DNA of 64,000 nucleotides from CAVQYV01 sp963718295 [NCBI: uncultured Methylomirabilota bacterium] (lineage in GTDB: Bacteria > Methylomirabilota > Methylomirabilia > CAVQYV01). A program made the position numbers and the translations under genes. The notes beneath the pieces are model-generated. The model was given only the letters and a program-made list of their open reading frames with translations. It had not been told where the DNA came from and did not search any database. The stretch lies in contig CAVQYV010000004.1 in the NCBI GenBank assembly GCA_963718295.1, forward strand, positions 186,001 through 250,000, written 5' to 3'. Shown piece after piece: positions 44,874 through 52,981 of this stretch (position 1 is the first letter of the stretch; every line of letters starts with the position of its first letter).

Positions 44874-47342
44874 ATGAGTCCTGATATCAAGATCCCTTTG
44901 CCCGACCCCACGGATGCGGGGAATGATTCGTTGGCGGTCCCGGAAGAGCTTTCAATTCTGCCCTTGCGGGATACGGTCCTATTTCCCCATACGGTACTCC
45001 CTCTGGCAGTAGCCAGGGAGGCTTCGGTGCGCCTGGTGGATGAGGCGGTGGGAGGGAACCGCATCATCGGGGTGGTGGCCCAGAAGAATTCAGCCATCGA
45101 GGACCCTGAGCCGACCGATCTGTATTTGAATGGTACGGCCTGCGTGATCCACAAGATGCTCAAGTTTCCCGATGGGAGCCTTCGCCTGGTAGTTCAGGGG
45201 TTGGACCGCATCCGCGTGCTGGAGTTCCTCCAGCGAAAGCCCTTCTATCGAGCCAGAGTGGAGGTCATCCGCGAGCAGGAGCTGGCCGAGAAGTCCCTCG
45301 AGGTCGAGGCACTCTCTCGCAATGCCATGACCACCTTTCAGAGGATTGTGAGCCTTTCGCCCATGCTCTCTGATGAGCTCCAGGCCCTGGTGATGAACAT
45401 CTCCGAGCCCGGACGGCTGACTGACTTTATCGCCTCCAGCCTCCATTCCCTCTCCGCTGAGGTGAAGCAAGAGATCCTGGAGTCTTTCGATATCAAGGCC
45501 CGCCTGGAGAAGCTCAATTCGGCTTTGGCCAAGGAGGTCGAGGTATTGGAGTTGGGCTCCAAGATTCAGTCTCAGATCCAATCGGAGATGGGAAAAAATC
45601 AGAAGGAATATTACCTCCGGGAACAGATAAAGGCGATTCAAAAGGAGTTGGGGGAGGCGGACGAGCGGACCGTGGAGATCATCGAGCTTCGGGAGAAGAT
45701 CGAAGCGGCGGGCATGCCGGAAGAAGCCCACAAGGAGGCGCTGAGAGAGCTGGATCGGCTCTCCAAGATGCCCCCGGCGGCAGCGGAGTACACGGTGTCT
45801 CGTACCTATCTGGATTGGTTGATCGCCTTGCCCTGGTCCAAGCAGGACAAACAAGAGATTGACATCCCCGGTGCGAAAGAGGTTTTGGATGCCGACCATT
45901 TCGACCTGGAAAAGGTGAAGGACCGCATTCTCGAATATCTGGCGGTGCATAAGATCAAGCCGGATGTGAAAGATCCGATCCTCTGTTTCCTGGGTCCTCC
46001 GGGCGTAGGAAAGACCTCCCTGGGGAAGTCGATCGCCCGCGCCCTGGGGCGCAAATTCATTCGGATCTCTCTGGGCGGGATGCGGGACGAAGCGGAGATC
46101 CGGGGCCATCGCCGCACCTATATCGGGGCTCTCCCGGGCCAGATCATCCAGGGGATCCGACGGGCGGAGAGGAAGAATCCCGTGTTCATGTTGGATGAGG
46201 TGGATAAGATCGGGTCCGATTTCCGAGGGGACCCCGCCTCTGCCTTGCTGGAGGTCCTGGACCCGGAGCAGAACTTCAGCTTCCGCGATCATTACCTGGA
46301 TGTCCCCTTCGACCTCTCGGATGTCCTTTTCATCGCCACGGCCAACATCATCGATCCGGTCCCTCCTGCCCTCAAGGATCGAATGGAGATCCTGGAGCTG
46401 CCCGGGTACACGGAGGAGGAGAAGGTGGTCATCGCGGAGCGCCATCTCTTGCCCAAGCAGGTGGAAGGGCATGGGCTGATCCTGGGAGAAGGCATCCAGT
46501 TTCAGACCGAGTCCATCCAGAAGATCATCCGCGAATATACGCGGGAGGCGGGGCTCCGCAACCTGGAGCGGGAGATCGCTTCCATCTGCCGGAAGGTGGC
46601 GAGGGGAGTAGCCGAGGGGAAGATGGAGCCGGTGACGATCACGCCCAACCTGGTGGAGGAGTTCTTGGGTGCCCCCAAGTTTCTGTGGGAGGAGATTGCG
46701 GAGAGGACCAAATCTCCGGGGGTGGCCATCGGATTGGCCTGGACCCCGGCGGGCGGAGAGATCCTCTTCGTCGAGGCGACCAAGATGAAGGGGGAGAAGT
46801 CGTTGCAGCTCACCGGTCAGCTGGGGGATGTGATGAAGGAATCTGCCCAGGCCGCCCTCTCCTGGATTCGGTCTCATGCGAAGGAGTTAGGCATCGATGA
46901 GAACTTCTTCCGGGAGTTTGACCTCCATCTGCATGTCCCCGAAGGTGCGATCCCGAAAGATGGCCCCTCGGCGGGTGTTACCATGGTCACTGCCCTGGTC
47001 TCCCTGCTCACGGGCCGTCCGGTGAAGGCAGGATTGGCGATGACCGGGGAGATCACCCTGAGCGGCCGCATATTGCCGGTGGGGGGCCTCAAGGAAAAGG
47101 TCCTGGCAGCCCGGAGGATGGGAATCAAGGAGATTGTCCTCCCCCGCCCCAACGAGAGAAACCTGCGGGAGGATATTCCCGAGCCGATCTCTCAGGAGCT
47201 CACCTTCCACTTGGTCTCCACTGTCGAGGAAGCCTTGGAGATTGCCCTGATTGACGGTGCCCTCCAGCCGGTGGAGCCGAAGGAGATGGTCGTCCTGGAG
47301 CCGGAACGTCAGGCGGCAGCAGCTCCCACTGATCGATCTTAG
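44874..47342 (+). CDS. lon: ATP-dependent protease Lon
   Basis: An 822-residue LonA protease that degrades damaged and regulatory proteins in the cytoplasm. The N-terminal LAN domain (ELSILPLRDTVLFPHTVLPL) and coiled coil are followed by AAA+ with Walker A CFLGPPGVGKTSLGKS and Walker B VFMLDEVDKIG. The C-terminal Ser-Lys protease domain has the nucleophile in PKDGPSAGVTMVTAL and Lys in GLKEKVLAARR. ATG 44874 has GAGG nine bases upstream; the TTG at 44859 in the same frame is less likely. Confidence 0.96.
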   Translation: MSPDIKIPLPDPTDAGNDSLAVPEELSILPLRDTVLFPHTVLPLAVAREASVRLVDEAVGGNRIIGVVAQKNSAIEDPEPTDLYLNGTACVIHKMLKFPDGSLRLVVQGLDRIRVLEFLQRKPFYRARVEVIREQELAEKSLEVEALSRNAMTTFQRIVSLSPMLSDELQALVMNISEPGRLTDFIASSLHSLSAEVKQEILESFDIKARLEKLNSALAKEVEVLELGSKIQSQIQSEMGKNQKEYYLREQIKAIQKELGEADERTVEIIELREKIEAAGMPEEAHKEALRELDRLSKMPPAAAEYTVSRTYLDWLIALPWSKQDKQEIDIPGAKEVLDADHFDLEKVKDRILEYLAVHKIKPDVKDPILCFLGPPGVGKTSLGKSIARALGRKFIRISLGGMRDEAEIRGHRRTYIGALPGQIIQGIRRAERKNPVFMLDEVDKIGSDFRGDPASALLEVLDPEQNFSFRDHYLDVPFDLSDVLFIATANIIDPVPPALKDRMEILELPGYTEEEKVVIAERHLLPKQVEGHGLILGEGIQFQTESIQKIIREYTREAGLRNLEREIASICRKVARGVAEGKMEPVTITPNLVEEFLGAPKFLWEEIAERTKSPGVAIGLAWTPAGGEILFVEATKMKGEKSLQLTGQLGDVMKESAQAALSWIRSHAKELGIDENFFREFDLHLHVPEGAIPKDGPSAGVTMVTALVSLLTGRPVKAGLAMTGEITLSGRILPVGGLKEKVLAARRMGIKEIVLPRPNERNLREDIPEPISQELTFHLVSTVEEALEIALIDGALQPVEPKEMVVLEPERQAAAAPTDRS

Positions 47343-47375
47343 CGATTCTGTATCCAATCTGACGAAAGGAAAACG

Positions 47376-48569
47376 ATGAGCGATCTAAGACCATTGGCCG
47401 GATTACGGGTTATCGATCTCTCTCGGGTCCTGGCCGGGCCCTTCGCGGGAATGATCTTGGCCGATCTGGGGGCCGATGTGATCAAGGTGGAGGAGCCGAG
47501 CTTCGGAGATGAGTCAAGAGGGTTTCCTCCTCTCAAAGACGGGTTCTCAGCCTATTTCATCAGTATCAACCGCGGAAAGAGATCGGTAACCTTGAACCTG
47601 AAGGAGAGGAAGGGCAAGGAGATTCTGAAGGAGCTGGTCGAAAGGGCGGATATCCTGCTGGAGAATTATCGGCCCGGTACCATGAAGCGGCTGGGTCTGG
47701 ACTACGAGGTCTTGAGGCAGGTCAATCCCCGTCTGATCTATGCGGCCTGCTCCGGCTTCGGTCAGACCGGTCCTTTGGCGAACAATGGGGCCTATGATCT
47801 GATCATCCAGGCTATGGGGGGAATGATGAGCATCACCGGGGAGGAGGGTGGGACCCCGACCAAGGTGGGTGCCTCCATCGCCGATCTGACCGCGGCCCTT
47901 TACACGGTCATCGGGATCCTCACTGCGCTCCATGCCCGAGAGCGGACCGGCATGGGGCAGCTTGTGGATGTGGCGATGCTGGATTGCCAGATCTGCATCC
48001 TGGAAAACGCCATCGCCCGCTACCTGGTGGCCCACGAGATTCCTCGGCCAGTAGGGTCCCGGCATGCCTCTATCACCCCCTTCCAGGCCTTTCCCACCAG
48101 GGATTCCTACATCGTCATCTGCATCGGAAACGATCGGCTGTGGGAGCGATTCTGCAAGGGCATCAAGCGGGCCGACCTCCTCAAGGACAAGAGGTTCGAG
48201 GACAACAACAAGCGCAGCCGGAACTACGATGATCTTAAGGCGATCCTGGAAGAGATCTTCCGCTCCCGGTCCACGGAGGATTGGATCAAGATCATGGAGA
48301 AGGAAGGAATCCCCTGTGGGCCCATCAATACGGTGGATAAGGTCATCGATCTTCCTCAGATCGTGGCCCGAGAGATGATCGCCGAGATCGATCACGGATC
48401 TTTAGGAAAGATCAAGATGCCGGCGCTTCCCATCAAGTTGTCGGCCACCCCGGGCATGGTGGACAAGCCAGCCCCTCGTCTGGGAGAGCACACTGAGGAA
48501 GTTCTGGTGGGGCTGCTGGGCATGAAGAGGGACGAGGTGGTCGCCCTGAGGCAGAGGAAAGTGGTCTGA
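47376..48569 (+). CDS. CaiB/BaiF family (class III) CoA-transferase
   Basis: A 397-residue enzyme that moves CoA between carboxylic acids via an Asp-linked intermediate. The motifs are LAGLRVIDLSRVLAGPFAGM, LADLGADVIKVE, LLENYRPGTMKRLGLDYE, and YAACSGFGQTGP. The catalytic Asp is in GASIADLTAALYTVIG. The acids used cannot be told. It is followed by a strong terminator, so the stress block ends here. Confidence 0.93.
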   Translation: MSDLRPLAGLRVIDLSRVLAGPFAGMILADLGADVIKVEEPSFGDESRGFPPLKDGFSAYFISINRGKRSVTLNLKERKGKEILKELVERADILLENYRPGTMKRLGLDYEVLRQVNPRLIYAACSGFGQTGPLANNGAYDLIIQAMGGMMSITGEEGGTPTKVGASIADLTAALYTVIGILTALHARERTGMGQLVDVAMLDCQICILENAIARYLVAHEIPRPVGSRHASITPFQAFPTRDSYIVICIGNDRLWERFCKGIKRADLLKDKRFEDNNKRSRNYDDLKAILEEIFRSRSTEDWIKIMEKEGIPCGPINTVDKVIDLPQIVAREMIAEIDHGSLGKIKMPALPIKLSATPGMVDKPAPRLGEHTEEVLVGLLGMKRDEVVALRQRKVV

Positions 48570-48595
48570 AGAGGTTGATCCGCTCCCTTTGTCAG

Positions 48596-48626
48596 GACCC
48601 CTTCTAAAAGAGGGGGTCTTTTTTTT
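48596..48626 (+). terminator. Rho-independent terminator after the CoA-transferase gene
   Basis: GACCCC...GGGGTC stem (48596-48618) followed by T8. It lies 12 bases before the feoB start, so feoB translation begins just past a termination site. A separate feoB promoter must lie within the CoA-transferase gene, or readthrough is used. Confidence 0.87.
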
Positions 48627-48637
48627 GAGGACATCCT

Positions 48638-50629
48638 ATGGCGATGACAAAAGATGAGGGGGAGGGGCGCTCTCCCCTTTCGGTCCACTCCGGCAGCAAA
48701 CCACGCCTCATCCTGGTGGGCAATCCCAATGTGGGCAAATCGGTCATCTTCGGTCACCTCACCGGCCGTTATGTGACCGTGTCCAATTACCCCGGAACGA
48801 CGGTGGAGGTGAGCCGGGGAGAAACCTCGTTGGGGGGCAAGCGGTTCGAGGTCCTCGATACGCCGGGCGTCAATAACCTCATTCCCCTTTCCGAGGAAGA
48901 ACGGGTGACGCGGGACATCCTCCTGGATGAGGACTGCCAGGTCATCCTTCAGGTGGCGGATGCCAAGAACCTGCGAAGATCCCTCCTCCTTACCCTCCAA
49001 CTGGCCGAGATGAAGGTTCCCTTCGTGCTGGACCTCAATCTCATGGATGAGGCCCAGGAGCGGGGCATTCAGATCGACATCCAAAGGCTTTCCCAGATCC
49101 TGGGCGTCGGGGTGATCCCCTCGGTGGCCACCCAGAAAAAGGGCATGGAGAGGCTCATTCATGGTCTTTCCCACGCCCATCCCTCCTCCTTTCAATTTCA
49201 ATACAGCCCTATCATCGAGGAGGGGATTCGGAGGATGGAGCCTCACCTGCCAAAGAGTCGCCTCTCCAGGAGATCCCTGTCCCTCATGGCCTTGGCGGGT
49301 GATCTGAGCCTGATGAAATGGCTGCGGGGTCACTCCTCTCCCGAGTCGGCGGCCCGGGTGCTGGAGATTCGGGAGGAAATCGCTGGCCGCTACAGCCAGC
49401 CATTAGGCTATGTGATCGACCGGGAGAGGCTCCAGGAGACGGGAAGGCTCCTGACTCAAGTGATGGCCTCCAGAAGGGGGGAGAGCCGGGCCTTCTCCGC
49501 CCTCCTGGAAAGGTATTCCGTGCATTCCATAGGCGGAATCCCCTTCCTCCTGCTCATCCTATTATTTGCCTATGGATTCGTAGGGTTTTTGGGAGCCCAG
49601 GTATTGGTGGGCTTTTTAGAGGAGGTGGTCTTTGGCCGCTTCCTCAATCCCTGGGTCCTTCGCCTCACTTCCCTCCTTCCCTGGCCGATCCTGCGAGATT
49701 TCCTGGTGGGTCCCTACGGGCTTTTCACCATGGCCTTGAACTACGCGGTGGCCATCGTCCTGCCCATAGTGGGGACCTTCTTCGTCTTCTTTGGCCTCCT
49801 CGAGGACTCCGGCTATCTCCCTCGCCTGGCAGTCATGGTCAATCGGATGATGCGAATCATGGGCCTCAGCGGAAAGGCGGTCCTTCCCTTGGTGTTAGGT
49901 CTGGGGTGCGACACCATGGCCACCCTGACCACCCGCATCCTGGAGACCGAGAAAGATCGGATCCTGACCACCCTCCTCCTTTCCTTGGCGATCCCCTGTT
50001 CAGCCCAGTTGGGCGTGATTTTAGGTATGCTGGGAAGCCTCTCCTTCTATGCGACCCTGATCTGGGCCGGAACCATCGTGGGAGTGATGATCCTGGTCGG
50101 GTATCTGGCCTCCAAGATCATCCCGGGGGCGAGCTCGGATTTCATCATGGACCTTCCTCCCCTGCGGATCCCTCAGCTTTCCAATATCCTCATCAAGACT
50201 GCGGCTCGCATCGAGTGGTATCTGAAGGAGGCAGTCCCCCTCTTCATCGTGGGGACCTCATTTCTCTTCGTTTTGGACAAGCTGGGCTTCCTTCGCCTGA
50301 TCGAGATCTGGGCCTCCCCTCTGGTGGTATGGGGCCTGGGCCTTCCGGCCAGGGCGACGGAGGCCTTCATCATCGGCTTTCTCCGCCGTGACTACGGGGC
50401 AGCCGGGCTCTACATGCTGGCCAGGACCGGACAGATGGACCCTATCCAGATCCTGGTAAGCCTGGTGACCATGACCCTTTTTGTTCCCTGCATTGCCCAG
50501 TTCCTGGTGTCGATCAAGGAACGGGGATGGAAGGCGACGGCCCTCATGATTTCGTTCATATTCCCCTTTGCCTTCCTGGTGGGAGCGATCCTCAACTTCC
50601 TGCTCCGCCGCCTGGGAGTTTCCTTGTGA
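48638..50629 (+). CDS. feoB: FeoB-type ferrous iron transporter
   Basis: A 663-residue inner-membrane Fe(II) transporter. The N-terminal GTPase has G1 GNPNVGKS, a G2-region VSNYPGTTVEVSRG, G3 DTPGVNNL, and a G4 NLMDEAQ. The helical Gate/FeoB_C region follows: FVFFGLLEDSGYLPRLAVM (with the LEDSGYL signature), LVLGLGCDTMATLTTR with the iron-linked Cys, and a second gate IPCSAQLGVILG. No feoA gene is near. GAGG lies upstream. It overlaps the zinc-ribbon gene by four bases (GTGA). Confidence 0.92.
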   Translation: MAMTKDEGEGRSPLSVHSGSKPRLILVGNPNVGKSVIFGHLTGRYVTVSNYPGTTVEVSRGETSLGGKRFEVLDTPGVNNLIPLSEEERVTRDILLDEDCQVILQVADAKNLRRSLLLTLQLAEMKVPFVLDLNLMDEAQERGIQIDIQRLSQILGVGVIPSVATQKKGMERLIHGLSHAHPSSFQFQYSPIIEEGIRRMEPHLPKSRLSRRSLSLMALAGDLSLMKWLRGHSSPESAARVLEIREEIAGRYSQPLGYVIDRERLQETGRLLTQVMASRRGESRAFSALLERYSVHSIGGIPFLLLILLFAYGFVGFLGAQVLVGFLEEVVFGRFLNPWVLRLTSLLPWPILRDFLVGPYGLFTMALNYAVAIVLPIVGTFFVFFGLLEDSGYLPRLAVMVNRMMRIMGLSGKAVLPLVLGLGCDTMATLTTRILETEKDRILTTLLLSLAIPCSAQLGVILGMLGSLSFYATLIWAGTIVGVMILVGYLASKIIPGASSDFIMDLPPLRIPQLSNILIKTAARIEWYLKEAVPLFIVGTSFLFVLDKLGFLRLIEIWASPLVVWGLGLPARATEAFIIGFLRRDYGAAGLYMLARTGQMDPIQILVSLVTMTLFVPCIAQFLVSIKERGWKATALMISFIFPFAFLVGAILNFLLRRLGVSL

Positions 50630-50859
50630 GATGCCCCCTCTGCGGTTTTCGGTTTGAGAAGGAGGCTGCGGCCTGTCCCTCCTGCCCCCTCCACCGGCAA
50701 TGCAAGCTGATTCGGTGCCCCAATTGCTCCTATTGCCAGGTGGAGGAGTCGCGCCTGGCCGATCTTTTGAGAAGGCTCCTGAAAGGCGCGGAAGGGGAGG
50801 GGAGGAGGGTCAATGACAAGAGAGATGACGATCAGGAAACGGCACCAGGGAAGGGGTAG
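50626..50859 (+). CDS. Small zinc-ribbon protein coupled to feoB
   Basis: This 77-residue protein starts at GTG 50626, overlapping the feoB stop (GTGA). It has CPLCGF at 3-8, CPSCPLHRQC and CPNCSYC: three Cys pairs in the first 45 residues, followed by a charged tail. This can hold one or two Zn or Fe sites. Coupling to feoB in place of feoA or feoC suggests an accessory or regulatory role in iron uptake; this is inference. It is conserved in type near feoB in related bacteria, as far as I recall. Confidence 0.7.
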   Translation: MRCPLCGFRFEKEAAACPSCPLHRQCKLIRCPNCSYCQVEESRLADLLRRLLKGAEGEGRRVNDKRDDDQETAPGKG

Positions 50860-51499
50860 AGGAGCCCGGGCGATCCTTCTCTGGGTTGCTGCGTCATGGG
50901 TGTGGATGGGTGCGGCATTCCCATGTCCGGCAGAGACCGGGCCTGGCCAGGATCCGGTGACGGCAGGGCTGGAAGCCAGCCTATCCAGGCTTCGGGATCA
51001 GTTCTCCCTGCGCCCGGATGAGCCGGCGGTGATCGTGGATGTCTCCGAGCAGAAGCTCTACCTGATCAAGGAGCGGAAAGTGCTCAGATCCTATCCGGTC
51101 TCCACCTCCCGATACGGCACCGGGAGCCAAAAGGATAGCAACAAGACGCCCCTGGGAGTTCACAGGATTAAAGAGAAGATCGGCAAGGATGCCCCATTGG
51201 GAGCCCTCTTTCGGAGCAGGAAGAGGACGGGCCAGATCGCCCCGATCTACCGGGATCGCACCCCCATGAAAGAGGACCTGATCACCACCCGAATCCTCTG
51301 GCTCGACGGGCAGGAGGAAGGAGTGAATAAGGGGCCCGGCGTGGATTCCCACGAGCGGTACATATATATCCACGGAACGCCGGAGGAGGGCTTTATTGGA
51401 ACCCCTCGATCCCACGGCTGCATCCGAATGAGGAATAGGGACGTCATCGAGCTCTTCGGGGAGGTATCTGAAGGAAGGCTGGTGGAAATCCAGGAGTGA
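50813..51499 (+). CDS. L,D-transpeptidase (YkuD domain), exported
   Basis: A 228-residue enzyme that makes 3-3 cross-links in peptidoglycan or attaches lipoproteins. An N-terminal export signal (GARAILLWVAASWVWMGAAF) precedes a YkuD catalytic domain: VIVDVSEQKLYLIKERKVLR, TPLGVHRIKEKIG, YIYIHGTPEEG, and the active-site Cys in RSHGCIRMRNRDVIEL. The gene overlaps the zinc-ribbon gene by 47 bases; ATG 50813 and a later in-frame ATG at 50825 are possible starts. Confidence 0.9.
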   Translation: MTREMTIRKRHQGRGRGARAILLWVAASWVWMGAAFPCPAETGPGQDPVTAGLEASLSRLRDQFSLRPDEPAVIVDVSEQKLYLIKERKVLRSYPVSTSRYGTGSQKDSNKTPLGVHRIKEKIGKDAPLGALFRSRKRTGQIAPIYRDRTPMKEDLITTRILWLDGQEEGVNKGPGVDSHERYIYIHGTPEEGFIGTPRSHGCIRMRNRDVIELFGEVSEGRLVEIQE

Positions 51500-51520
51500 T
51501 GGAAAGAAAAGCAAAACTCG

Positions 51521-51549
51521 TTGACAAAGCGGAGAGGGTGGAATAGAAG
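51521..51549 (+). promoter_or_regulatory. Probable promoter of the aroA-like operon
   Basis: TTGACA (51521-51526), a 17-base spacer, TAGAAG (51544-51549), 110 bases upstream of the aroA-like start. It lies directly after the L,D-transpeptidase stop. Confidence 0.5.
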
Positions 51550-51658
51550 AATCCCGGCCCCAATGAAATGAAAGGAAGCATCGACTTTTTTTCGCCAATG
51601 TAGCCCGCTGGCTCGACTTGGCCGTTCCTTCTTTTGACCGAAGCAGACAGAGGCCTCT

Positions 51659-52981
51659 GTGGGATCTATTTTCCGTTGCGGCAGATCAGTCCTCCGGGGG
51701 GAAGTTCAAATCCCGGCATCCAAATCCCATACCATCCGGGCGGTTGCCATCGGCAGTTTGGCCGTTGGCGAGAGCCGGATCCTGAATCCCCTGGACTCCC
51801 ATGACACGGAGGCGGCGGTCCGGGTCTATCGGGGCCTGGGTGCAGGGATTGAAGCTGGCCCTGAGGCCTGGTCGATCCGCGGGACGGGAGGGGAATTGCA
51901 GGTGCCGGCCGATGTCCTGGATGTCGCCAATTCTGGCACCACCCTGATGTTCACCCTGGGCTCCTGCGGTCTTCTCAAGGAAGGGGCGGCCGTCCTCACC
52001 GGGGATGCCCAGACCCGTCGCCGACCCGCAGATCCACTGATCGCCTCCCTCAACGACCTGGGCGCCCACGCCTTTTCCGCCCGGGCCAATGGAAGGGCCC
52101 CCTTTGTGGTAAGGGGCCGGCTGAGCGGAGGAGTCACCTCCATCGAAGCCCACTCCAGCCAATACCTGTCCAGCCTGCTGCTCAACGTCCCCCTGGGCGA
52201 TGGAGAGACCCTCATTCAGGTGCGCTTGCTCAATGAGCAACCCTATGTCTGGATGACCCTGGATTGGATGAGGCGCCAGGGAATTCAATTCGAGCAGGAT
52301 GACCTCCGCGAGTTTCGGATCCCCGGCAGCCAGGCGTATTGGCCCTTTGTGGGCAAGATCGCGGGGGACTTCTCCTCCGCCACCTTCTTTCTGGCGGCCG
52401 GGGCGCTGGAGGGCAATGAGATTACCTGCTGCGGCCTGGATATCAAGGATCCTCAGGGCGATAAGGCGGTGATCGATTACCTGCGGCAGATGGGCGCCCA
52501 GGTCCAGGTGCAAGGCGATCGGGTCCGGGTCCGGGCGAAGGAGCTTCGGGGGGCCGATCTCGATCTGAACCATACCCCGGATGCCCTCCCCATGATGGCA
52601 GTCCTGGGGTGTTTTGCGAGGGGGACCACCCGTCTTTTCAATGTCCCCCAGGCCCGGATCAAGGAGACGGACCGGATAGCGGTGATGGCGACCGAACTGA
52701 GGAAAATGGGGGCCCGGATCGAGGAAATGGCGGACGGGCTGATCATCCAGGAGAGTCCGATGAAGGGCGCGAGAGTACACGGCCACGGAGATCACCGGGT
52801 GGTGATGGCTCTCGCCGTAGGCGGCCTGGGGGTCCCAGGGGAAACAGAGATCGACACGGCAGAGGCCGCGTGTGTTACCTTTCCCCAATTTGCCGAATAC
52901 ATGGCCAGGGTGGGGGGAAATCTCACGGTGACTGAGGATGACGGGAGAAGGTATGAATCAACAGGAGGCTCACCATGTTAG
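51659..52981 (+). CDS. EPSP synthase-like enolpyruvyl transferase (AroA-like), divergent
   Basis: A 440-residue member of the EPSP synthase/MurA superfamily. Conserved: PASKSHTIRA with Lys22, ANSGTTLMF, GDAQTRRRPADPL, SSQYLSSLLLNVPL, NHTPDALPMMAVL with Asp, IKETDRI with Glu and Arg, GDHRVVMALAV with Arg. Differences from canonical AroA: Asn of the SKSxxNR motif is Ile, and the C-terminal Lys equivalent to E. coli Lys411 (normally AKTFP) is Val406 in CVTFP. GTG start with AGAGG upstream. The stop overlaps the aroC-like start by seven bases. It may be a true shikimate enzyme or act on another substrate. Confidence 0.83.
   Translation: MGSIFRCGRSVLRGEVQIPASKSHTIRAVAIGSLAVGESRILNPLDSHDTEAAVRVYRGLGAGIEAGPEAWSIRGTGGELQVPADVLDVANSGTTLMFTLGSCGLLKEGAAVLTGDAQTRRRPADPLIASLNDLGAHAFSARANGRAPFVVRGRLSGGVTSIEAHSSQYLSSLLLNVPLGDGETLIQVRLLNEQPYVWMTLDWMRRQGIQFEQDDLREFRIPGSQAYWPFVGKIAGDFSSATFFLAAGALEGNEITCCGLDIKDPQGDKAVIDYLRQMGAQVQVQGDRVRVRAKELRGADLDLNHTPDALPMMAVLGCFARGTTRLFNVPQARIKETDRIAVMATELRKMGARIEEMADGLIIQESPMKGARVHGHGDHRVVMALAVGGLGVPGETEIDTAEAACVTFPQFAEYMARVGGNLTVTEDDGRRYESTGGSPC

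Noticed and set aside
45090-46877. A 595-codon minus-strand open frame
   Set aside because: It is antisense to lon, with shadow-type composition and no ribosome site.
49318-50391. A 357-codon plus-strand open frame inside feoB
   Set aside because: It is a frame-shadow of feoB, rich in Gly, Pro and Arg.
51700-51720. A tRNA T-loop-like GTTCAAATCCCGGC
   Set aside because: It is in the aroA-like coding sequence at the conserved IPASKS motif, and no acceptor or anticodon stem pairs around it.
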